In this document: one piece after another, positions 57,883 through 64,000 of the stretch | Layout: every line of letters begins with the position of its first letter | Position numbering within the stretch: the first letter of the stretch is position 1 | DNA from: Rhizobium herbae | GTDB lineage: Bacteria; Pseudomonadota; Alphaproteobacteria; Rhizobiales; Rhizobiaceae | Reading direction: 5' to 3' | NCBI RefSeq assembly: GCF_017873135.1 | Contig: NZ_JAGGJV010000009.1 | Coordinates: 186,001 to 250,000, forward strand | Length of the DNA stretch: 64,000 bases | Notes under the pieces: generated by a model | Seen by the model: the letters and a program-made list of their open reading frames with translations, nothing else | Databases searched by the model: none | Told to the model about the DNA's origin: nothing | Position numbers and translations under genes: made by a program

Positions 57883-57914
57883 CCGTTCAATCACGTCAAC
57901 ACTGATATTTACTC

Positions 57915-57955
57915 AGCTCCAATTCTGGTTTAAAGTTTAAACCAGAATTGGAGCT
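57915..57955. promoter_or_regulatory. Perfect 41-bp palindrome just upstream of the Phd/VapC pair
   Basis: Twenty-base arms meeting at a single G: the left arm begins AGCTCCAATTCTGG and continues to TTTAAA; the right arm mirrors it exactly. It ends six bases before the antitoxin ATG and thus also covers the ribosome-binding region. It is most likely the operator bound by the antitoxin-toxin complex. A hairpin in the mRNA leader is a second possibility. Confidence 0.75.
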
Positions 57956-57961
57956 ATCTCT

Positions 57962-58201
57962 ATGTCGAAAATCGGTGCATTCGAAGCGAAAACACATTTT
58001 TCGTCCTTGTTGGACCGCGTTGCAAATGGTGAAGAAATCACGATCACCAAACATGGAAAAGCAATTGCTCGGCTCGTAAGCGCAGAATCCATTGAAGCAT
58101 CGGCGCCTGAAAGTGCTTTCCAGAAGTTGAAAGAACTGCGCCGGACCAATACGTTGGGCGGCATTTCATGGAAAGAACTGCGCGATGAAGGTCGGAAATG
58201 A
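57962..58201 (+). CDS. Phd/YefM-family antitoxin
   Basis: A 79-residue antitoxin with the Phd/YefM N-terminal DNA-binding fold (IGAFEAKTHFSSLLDRVANG, then EITITKHGKAIARLV) and a flexible toxin-binding C-terminus. It overlaps the toxin gene by four bases (ATGA). A 41-bp perfect palindrome lies immediately upstream and is the likely autoregulatory operator. Confidence 0.9.
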   Translation: MSKIGAFEAKTHFSSLLDRVANGEEITITKHGKAIARLVSAESIEASAPESAFQKLKELRRTNTLGGISWKELRDEGRK

Positions 58202-58614
58202 CAATTGTCATTGATGCTTCGATTGCGCTTGCATGGTGCTTCGAAGATGAGGCTTCCGATCAAACCGATGCCGTTGCACAGGACGTGATCGCAAGCGGCG
58301 GCCTGGTTCCGTCGCTGTTCCATCTGGAACTTGCAAACGTATTGCTCCATGCCGAACGGCGCGGACGCATCTCGGCCTCCGAAATTGCACAAAGGCTCGA
58401 CCTGATTACCCAGATGCCAATCGAGACCGACCCGCAAACTGCAGGTAGAGCCTGGAGCGAAACGTTATCTCTTGCGAGAGCGCATAAATTGACGAGCTAT
58501 GATGCGGCTTATCTGGAACTTGCAGCACGCAGGGGCGCAGCATTGGCGACAAAGGATAAAGCCCTGGCGGCAGCCGCTAAACAGTTGGGAGTAACCCTGA
58601 CGATGCAGCGATAG
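58198..58614 (+). CDS. vapC: VapC-like PIN-domain toxin
   Basis: A 138-residue PIN-domain ribonuclease. The acidic metal site is formed by Asp in VIDASIALAWCFEDE, Glu in FHLELANVLL, and Asp residues in SYDAAYLELAARRG and LATKDKAL. VapC toxins cleave tRNA or rRNA. Coupled to the antitoxin gene. A strong terminator follows the stop. Confidence 0.9.
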   Translation: MTIVIDASIALAWCFEDEASDQTDAVAQDVIASGGLVPSLFHLELANVLLHAERRGRISASEIAQRLDLITQMPIETDPQTAGRAWSETLSLARAHKLTSYDAAYLELAARRGAALATKDKALAAAAKQLGVTLTMQR

Positions 58615-58616
58615 AA

Positions 58617-58642
58617 AAAATGGCCGGAGAACCGGCCATTTT
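58617..58642. terminator. Bidirectional terminator between vapC and the arabinonate operon
   Basis: Arms AAAATGGCCGG and CCGGCCATTTT flank an AGAA loop, beginning three bases after the vapC stop. The convergent dehydratase gene ends at 58661. Confidence 0.85.
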
Positions 58643-58660
58643 CTGAGCAAACTGAACAGA

Positions 58661-60400
58661 TCAGTGACTGTCTTTACCAACCGCGCTACCGCGACATCCC
58701 TTGAGGAAGTCGAGGTCGGCGCCGGTATCGGCTCCCTGGACATGCTGCTGATGCAGCCAGGCATAGCCGGAGGTCGGCAGATCGTGGTGCGGCTGCCATG
58801 CAGCGAGACGCTGCGCCAGCTCTTCGTCGGAAATATCGAGGTGCAGACGGCGGTTCGGCACGTCGAGCTCGATAAAGTCACCATTCTTGACCACGGCGAG
58901 CGGGCCGCCGACGGCGGCTTCCGGTGACGTATGCAGCACGACGGTACCGTAGGCCGTGCCGGACATGCGGGCATCGGAGATGCGCACCATATCGGTGATG
59001 CCCTTCTTGAGTACCTTGGGCGGCAGGCCCATGTTGCCGACCTCGGCCATACCCGGATAGCCCTTCGGCCCACAGTTCTTCATGACCATGATGCAGGTCT
59101 CGTCGATGTCGAGATTGTCGTCGTTGATCTTCGCCTTGTAGTCGTCGATGTCCTCGAACACGACCGCCCGGCCCCGGTGCGTCAACAGATGCGGCGAAGC
59201 GGCGGACGGCTTCAGCACCGCGCCCTTCGGCGCGAGATTGCCGCGCAGCACGACGATGCCGCCAGACTGCGTCAAAGCCTTCTCGGCAGGCAGGATGACG
59301 TCCTCGTTCCAGTTGACGACGTCCTTGACCTCGTCCCACATGGTTTCGCCGGATACGGTGAGTGCATCCCTGTGCAGGAGGCCAGCCTCGCCGAGGCGCT
59401 TCAGCACCACCGGCAGGCCGCCGGCATAGAAGAACTCTTCCATCAGGTATTTGCCCGACGGCATCAGGTTGACGATGGTAGGCACGTCGCGGCCGCAGCG
59501 ATCCCAGTCGTCCAGCGTCAGATCGATGCCGACGCGACCGGCCATGGCGAGCAGATGGATGACGGCATTGGTCGATCCGCCGATAGCGGCATTGGTGCGG
59601 ATGGCGTTTTCGAAGGCCTGCTTCGTCATGATGTCGGAAGGCTTCAGATCGTCCTTGACCATCTGAACGATGCGCCGGCCAGTGAGCTGCGCCATGACCT
59701 TGCGGCGGGAATCGACCCCCGGGATCGCAGCATTGCCTGACAGAGCCATGCCGAGCGCCTCGGCCATGGAAGCCATGGTGGAGGCGGTACCCATGGTGTT
59801 GCAGGTGCCCGACGAACGGCTCATCGAGGCTTCCGCCTCAAGGAATTCGTCCTGCGTCATCTCGCCGGCCTTCACCATCTCGGAAAACTTCCACAGATGC
59901 GTGCCCGAGCCAACACGTTCACCGCGGAAATAGCCGTTCAGCATCGGGCCGCCGGTCACGACGATCGAGGGCAGATCGACAGAGGCGGCGCCCATGATCA
60001 GCGACGGCGTGGTCTTGTCGCAGCCGACCAGAAGCACACAGCCGTCCATCGGTTGGCCACGGATCGCTTCCTCGACCGCGAGTGCGGCAAGGTTGCGGTA
60101 CATCATCGCCGTCGGACGGAAGGTGTTTTCGGACGCCGAGAACACCGGCACCTCCATCGGGAAGCCGCCGGCTTCCCATATGCCCGCCTTCACCTTCTCG
60201 GCGAGTTCGCGCAGATGACCGTTGCACGGTGTCATATCCGACCAGGTGTTGAGTATCCCGATCACCGGACGCCCGTCGAACAGATCGTGCGGATACCCCT
60301 GGTTCTTCATCCAGCCGCGGTGATAGATGACGTCACGGCTCGTGCCGCCGTACCATTCCTGCGACCTCAGCCTACGCGGCCATTCCGCTTTCTTAAACAT
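58661..60400 (-). CDS. L-arabinonate dehydratase (IlvD/Edd family)
   Basis: A 579-residue iron-sulfur dehydratase of the IlvD/Edd family, the same length as characterised Rhizobium L-arabinonate dehydratase. The [2Fe-2S] cysteines are Cys59 (TPCNGHL), Cys127 (VGCDKTTP) and Cys200 (SGTCNTMG). It removes water from L-arabinonate (and related sugar acids) to yield 2-keto-3-deoxy-L-arabinonate. It is the last gene of the gguB-gguC-aldehyde dehydrogenase operon. Other pentonates or D-fuconate are possible substrates. Confidence 0.9.
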   Translation of the reverse strand: MFKKAEWPRRLRSQEWYGGTSRDVIYHRGWMKNQGYPHDLFDGRPVIGILNTWSDMTPCNGHLRELAEKVKAGIWEAGGFPMEVPVFSASENTFRPTAMMYRNLAALAVEEAIRGQPMDGCVLLVGCDKTTPSLIMGAASVDLPSIVVTGGPMLNGYFRGERVGSGTHLWKFSEMVKAGEMTQDEFLEAEASMSRSSGTCNTMGTASTMASMAEALGMALSGNAAIPGVDSRRKVMAQLTGRRIVQMVKDDLKPSDIMTKQAFENAIRTNAAIGGSTNAVIHLLAMAGRVGIDLTLDDWDRCGRDVPTIVNLMPSGKYLMEEFFYAGGLPVVLKRLGEAGLLHRDALTVSGETMWDEVKDVVNWNEDVILPAEKALTQSGGIVVLRGNLAPKGAVLKPSAASPHLLTHRGRAVVFEDIDDYKAKINDDNLDIDETCIMVMKNCGPKGYPGMAEVGNMGLPPKVLKKGITDMVRISDARMSGTAYGTVVLHTSPEAAVGGPLAVVKNGDFIELDVPNRRLHLDISDEELAQRLAAWQPHHDLPTSGYAWLHQQHVQGADTGADLDFLKGCRGSAVGKDSH

Positions 60401-60464
60401 CGTTATCGTCCTTTGAAGCCCCGGAGACCGGACCGACCTTTTGGCCGATCCGCCGGAAAAGTCC

Positions 60465-61898
60465 TTATGCCAGCGTGTAGGCCGTCTTCACCACGGTGAA
60501 GAATTCGGCCGCATACTTGCCCTGCTCGCGCGAACCGAACGAGGAGGCCTTGCGGCCACCGAACGGAACGTGGAAATCGACACCGGCGGTCGGCAGGTTG
60601 ACCATCACCATGCCGGCTTCCGAATTGCGCTTGAAGTGGGTCGCATGCTTGAGGCTCGTCGTTGCGATACCGGCCGACAGGCCAAACGGCGTGTCGTTGG
60701 CGGTTGCAAGTGCTTCCTCATAATCCTTGACCCGAATGACGGATGCGACCGGGCCGAAGATTTCCTCGCGGCTGATGCGCATCTGGTTGGTGGCTTCGGT
60801 AAACAGCGTCGGCTGAAGGTAGAAGCCCGGATTGTCGCGCTGGATCGTCTCGCCGCCGAAGGCGAGCTTGGCGCCCTCCTGTTTGCCGATGGCGATGTAG
60901 TCGGTGTCGGTGGCGAGCTGGCGTTCATCGACCACCGGGCCGATATGGGTGCCGGCCTTCAGCGCGTCGTCGACCACAAGCGTCTTCAGCTTTTCGGTCA
61001 GCGCGGCGACGAACTTGTCATGGATGCCTTCGGTGACGATCAGGCGGGACGACGCCGTGCAACGCTGGCCGGTCGAGAAAAAGCCGGAGTTTGCAGCCGA
61101 TTCGACGGCAACGGTGAGATCGGCATCGTCAAGCACGACCATCGGGTTCTTGCCGCCCATTTCCAGCTGGAACTTGCGGTTATGCTCGATGGAAGCGCTC
61201 GCGACCCGCTTGCCGGTACCGGTCGAGCCGGTGAAGGTGATGCCGGCCAGATCCGGGCTGTCGAGCATGGCCTGGCCGACGACCGAGCCCTTGCCCATGA
61301 CGAGGTTGAGCACGCCCTTCGGCAGACCGGCGCGGTGGAGAATATCCACAATCGCCCAGGAGCAGCCCGGAACAAGTTCGGCCGGCTTGAAAACAACGGT
61401 GTTGCCGTAGCAGAGCGCCGGGGCGATCTTCCAGGCAGGAATGGCGATCGGGAAGTTCCACGGCGTGATGATGCCGATGACGCCGATCGGCTCGCGGGTA
61501 ATCTCGACGCCGATGTTCGGACGAACGGACGGCAGGACTTCGCCGGCCAGCCGCAGCGCTTCGCCTGCGAAGAAATCGAATATCTGCGCGGCGCGGATGG
61601 TTTCGCCGATCGCTTCCGGCAGCGTCTTGCCCTCTTCGCGGGCGAGCAGTTTTCCAAGCTCATCCTTGCGGGCCAGAATCTCGTCGGCGGTCTTTTTCAG
61701 GATCGCATGACGCTCAAGAATGCCCGAGCGCGACCATGCCGGAAACGCAGCCTTAGCGGCGGCAATCGCGGTCTTGGCATCATCGGCGCTGGCGGTGGCG
61801 TAGAGGCCGACAATTTCATTGGTGTTCGAGGGATTGATGTTTTCAACGCCGTTGCTGCCGACCCATTCGCCGGCAATCAGGTTGTGATGGAGTGTCAT
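60465..61898 (-). CDS. NAD(P)-dependent aldehyde dehydrogenase (2-oxoglutarate semialdehyde type)
   Basis: A 477-residue ALDH-superfamily enzyme. Catalytic Cys is in GQRCTASSR and the Glu in QLEMGGKNP; the NAD site includes ITFTGSTGTGKRVA. Its position with L-arabinonate dehydratase and gguC points to alpha-ketoglutarate semialdehyde dehydrogenase, the last step of the non-phosphorylative arabinose route. Sequence alone cannot exclude succinate-semialdehyde or related substrates. Confidence 0.88.
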   Translation of the reverse strand: MTLHHNLIAGEWVGSNGVENINPSNTNEIVGLYATASADDAKTAIAAAKAAFPAWSRSGILERHAILKKTADEILARKDELGKLLAREEGKTLPEAIGETIRAAQIFDFFAGEALRLAGEVLPSVRPNIGVEITREPIGVIGIITPWNFPIAIPAWKIAPALCYGNTVVFKPAELVPGCSWAIVDILHRAGLPKGVLNLVMGKGSVVGQAMLDSPDLAGITFTGSTGTGKRVASASIEHNRKFQLEMGGKNPMVVLDDADLTVAVESAANSGFFSTGQRCTASSRLIVTEGIHDKFVAALTEKLKTLVVDDALKAGTHIGPVVDERQLATDTDYIAIGKQEGAKLAFGGETIQRDNPGFYLQPTLFTEATNQMRISREEIFGPVASVIRVKDYEEALATANDTPFGLSAGIATTSLKHATHFKRNSEAGMVMVNLPTAGVDFHVPFGGRKASSFGSREQGKYAAEFFTVVKTAYTLA

Positions 61899-61967
61899 GG
61901 GCTAAAAGCCTCCTTGGTTTGCGCGGGCGCCGTGGGATCGGCACCCGCAATCAAATGCTTGAGCGGA

Positions 61968-62960
61968 TCAGAGCTGGCCGATCACGATGTCGTCTTCGCC
62001 GGCAATCGCCAGCGTATTGCGCAGCGGCAGGCCGAATTCGGGTGCCTCGATTTCGAAGATGTCGCCGGCCTCCGTCTTGATGCCATCGCCGAACGACAGC
62101 GTCGCCGTTCCAAACATATGGACATGCACATCGCCCGGCGCCCGGAAAATTCCGTATTTAAAGTGGTGATATTCCAGATTGGCGAAAGTATGGGACATAT
62201 TGGTTTCGCCCGACAGGAACGGCTTTTCCCAGAAAACGGCGCCGTCGCGGATAATCCGCGAGGTGCCGCGAATGTCGCTCGGGGCTTCACCAATCCGGAT
62301 TTCCGGGCCGAAGCTTGCAGGCCGCAACTTCGAATGGGCGAGGTAGAGATAGTTGACGCGCTCGGTCACATGATCGGAGAATTCGTTGGCGACGGCAAAG
62401 CCGATGCGGAAAGCCGCGCCCTTGTCGGAGATCACGTAGATGCCAGCCATTTCCGGCTCTTCGCCGCCGTCCTGCGCGAACGACGGAGAGACGAGTTCGC
62501 CGCCGGGCGCCACCGTCTGCGAACCGTTGCCCTTGTAGAACCATTCCGGCTGTACGCCTTTTTCGCCCGGCTTCGGCTTGCCGCCTTCCAGGCCCATCTT
62601 GAACATCTTCATCGTGTCGGTAGCGCCCTCCTCCACCTTGGAGACGGCGGCGTGCATGGCGTCACGCGTCGAGGCGGAACCGAGATGCGTCAGCCCCGTA
62701 CCGGTCAGGTGCAGATGAGCATCGTCCGGATGTGTGATCGGCGGCAGGAAGTTGCCTTTGGCGTGAACGTCCTGAAGATCGATTTCATCGCCAAGGCCGT
62801 GCGCCTCGACGACAGCCTTCAGGGACTTGCCCGAGTTGGCAGCTTCCATCGCCAATGCGTAGACGCTTGCAGCATTCTTTACCGCGCGGGCGGTTTGCCC
62901 CAATTCGCGAACGGCGACTGTGATCGAGCCGTCATTGTTCTTCACCTGGGAAATCAGCAC
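61968..62960 (-). CDS. gguC: GguC / AraD1-family protein (FAH-fold)
   Basis: A 330-residue member of the fumarylacetoacetate hydrolase-like family known in Agrobacterium as GguC and annotated as AraD1. Residues IYVISDKGAAFRIGFAVANEFSDH and FGPEIRIGEAPSDIRGTSR form the FAH-like core with metal-binding acids. The start is GTG at 62960 with AAAAGGA upstream. It lies between gguB and the aldehyde dehydrogenase, so it is a plausible L-2-keto-3-deoxyarabinonate dehydratase, but this remains inference. Confidence 0.86.
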   Translation of the reverse strand: MLISQVKNNDGSITVAVRELGQTARAVKNAASVYALAMEAANSGKSLKAVVEAHGLGDEIDLQDVHAKGNFLPPITHPDDAHLHLTGTGLTHLGSASTRDAMHAAVSKVEEGATDTMKMFKMGLEGGKPKPGEKGVQPEWFYKGNGSQTVAPGGELVSPSFAQDGGEEPEMAGIYVISDKGAAFRIGFAVANEFSDHVTERVNYLYLAHSKLRPASFGPEIRIGEAPSDIRGTSRIIRDGAVFWEKPFLSGETNMSHTFANLEYHHFKYGIFRAPGDVHVHMFGTATLSFGDGIKTEAGDIFEIEAPEFGLPLRNTLAIAGEDDIVIGQL

Positions 62961-63196
62961 AGCTTTGTCCTTTTCTAAATCCGGGCTGTCTTCTCGGCGT
63001 CAAGCGGCTGGCTTTCGGCAACAACAACCCGTTGGGAGACATGGCACACGCTCCCGTTCATGGCGGCAAAGCCGCCGTTCTCGTCATGATGCGCGGGGCC
63101 GGAGCGTCATCGCTTGCGTTCGAGCGCGAGACGCGCTCCGGCACCGGATTTACGCCGACCGGCAAATGCCGGCGGCGCGGGATGGACCGGAACCGG

Positions 63197-64000
63197 TCAG
63201 CCCTTGTTCTTGTTGTAGACATCGAAGAACACGGCAGCGAGAAGCACGAGGCCTTTCACCAGTTGCTGGTAATCGATGCCGAGGCCCATGATCGACATGC
63301 CGTTGTTCATGACGCCCATGATGAAGGCGCCGATGACGGCGCCCGTGATCTTGCCGACGCCGCCGGATGCAGAAGCGCCACCGATGAAGCAGGCCGCGAT
63401 GACGTCAAGCTCGAAACCGACGCCGGCCTTTGGCGTTGCCGAGTTGAGGCGCGCCGCGATGATCATGCCGGCGAGCGCCGCGAGAACGCCCATGTTGACG
63501 AACGTGTAGAATGTCAGGCGTTCGGTGTTGATGCCGGACAGCTTGGCAGCCTTCTCGTTGCCGCCCATGGCATAGACGCGGCGACCGATGGTCGAGCGCG
63601 TGGTGATGAACGTGTACAGCGCGATCAGCACGGCCATCACGACCAGGACGTTGGGCAGTCCGCGATAGGTCGAAAGCTGGAAGCCGAGGAAGATGGCGAC
63701 GACGGCGATGATGCCCATCTGGAGCGCGAAGAAGGCGAAAGGTTCGTTTTCCGTGCCGTGCTTCTCGTTGCTGGCACGATCCTTCAGGCCGGCATAGATC
63801 GCAAGCCCGACCAGGACCAGAACGGCGACCAACGCGAACAGGTTGGTGATAGTGCCCGGGAGAGGGTTTGCGAACCAGAGGATATCAGGCACGAACCCTG
63901 TCGAGAGAACCTGAAATTCCTTCGGGAACGGGCCGATCGGGCGGTTCTGCAGGACGACGTAGGTGACGCCGCGGAAAACAAGCATGCCGGCGAGCGTGAC
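63197..64000 (-). CDS. gguB: Sugar ABC transporter permease GguB (cut by window edge)
   Basis: The C-terminal 267 residues of a CUT2 (RbsC/XylH-type) permease. About seven hydrophobic segments are seen, with family-typical GRRVYAMGGNEKAAKLSGIN and CFIGGASASGGVGKITGAVIG and IDYQQLVKGLVLLAAVFFD. In Agrobacterium, chvE-gguA-gguB-gguC encode a multi-sugar importer. The gguC neighbour supports the same identity here. The start lies beyond the right edge. Confidence 0.9.
   Translation of the reverse strand, partial: VTLAGMLVFRGVTYVVLQNRPIGPFPKEFQVLSTGFVPDILWFANPLPGTITNLFALVAVLVLVGLAIYAGLKDRASNEKHGTENEPFAFFALQMGIIAVVAIFLGFQLSTYRGLPNVLVVMAVLIALYTFITTRSTIGRRVYAMGGNEKAAKLSGINTERLTFYTFVNMGVLAALAGMIIAARLNSATPKAGVGFELDVIAACFIGGASASGGVGKITGAVIGAFIMGVMNNGMSIMGLGIDYQQLVKGLVLLAAVFFDVYNKNKG

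Noticed and set aside
60441..62978. An 845-codon plus-strand frame opposite the aldehyde dehydrogenase and gguC
   Set aside because: Shadow of two well-supported minus-strand genes; it crosses their intergenic gap and has no recognisable domain.
62961..63196. Separate small gene or regulatory RNA between gguB and gguC
   Set aside because: Short inverted repeats such as GACCGG/CCGGTC exist but no convincing frame, ribosome site or terminator; more likely an untranslated linker of the operon.

Overview
The window reads as a chromosomal segment of a Rhizobiales alphaproteobacterium close to Rhizobium/Agrobacterium. The pointers are a GguB/GguC sugar locus, a BacA/SbmA transporter, an AglA-type alpha-glucosidase, an L-arabinonate dehydratase matching the Rhizobium type, two RIME-like intergenic mosaic repeats, high GC with strong third-position bias, and many GTG/TTG starts. 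I see no rRNA, tRNA, insertion sequence, prophage or CRISPR array. Genes are dense and about 66 coding regions can be supported.

Layout. 1-10.3 kb: a truncated GH9 endoglucanase, omega-amino acid:pyruvate aminotransferase, two overlapping esterases, adenine deaminase, a ParE-like toxin-antitoxin pair, and a sugar module (alpha-glucosidase divergent from an Ldh-family dehydrogenase and a 2-keto-3-deoxygluconate kinase). 10.3-22.1 kb: housekeeping and envelope genes (YbhB-like protein, AraC regulator, der with a YfgM-like TPR protein, NnrU-like protein, polysaccharide deacetylase-like protein, bacA/sbmA, MFS exporter, map, LLM flavin oxidoreductase, glpK). 22.3-31.6 kb: purine catabolism (xdhA, xdhB, xdhC, puuD, guaD) with a LysR regulator divergent from a DUF1127-like small protein. 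31.9-39.3 kb: a CUT1 ABC transporter plus GH42 beta-galactosidase operon with a divergent AraC regulator, followed by an lldD-type enzyme and a HigBA-like pair. 41.2-43.6 kb: the rest of the urate pathway (puuE, uraD, allA, uraH). 43.7-53.4 kb: DUF1045 protein, PRC-barrel protein, a divergent FAD oxidase/MnmD pair, an MttB-family protein, a host-attachment protein, an AlkC-like glycosylase and an RhlE-like helicase. 54.7-57.9 kb: a three-gene operon of circularly permuted ATP-grasp, alpha-E and transglutaminase proteins. 57.9-58.6 kb: a Phd/VapC pair behind a perfect 41-bp palindrome. 58.7-64 kb: an L-arabinonate catabolic operon with gguC and a truncated gguB.

How the genes work together. 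Adenine (Ade) and guanine (GuaD) feed hypoxanthine/xanthine into XdhAB (matured by XdhC). PuuD oxidises urate, and UraH, UraD and PuuE take the product to allantoate. AllA splits ureidoglycolate to glyoxylate and urea. Only the allantoate to ureidoglycolate step is absent from the window. At the right end, a GguB-type permease, a dehydratase, GguC and a ketoglutarate-semialdehyde dehydrogenase fit the non-phosphorylative L-arabinose route to 2-oxoglutarate.

The best candidate for an incompletely understood system is the ATP-grasp/alpha-E/transglutaminase operon, whose family is known only by prediction as a peptide-ligation or protein-modification system. Next in interest are the separately encoded MnmC halves, the lone MttB homologue without corrinoid partners, the palindromic operators, and GguC as a possible pathway dehydratase.
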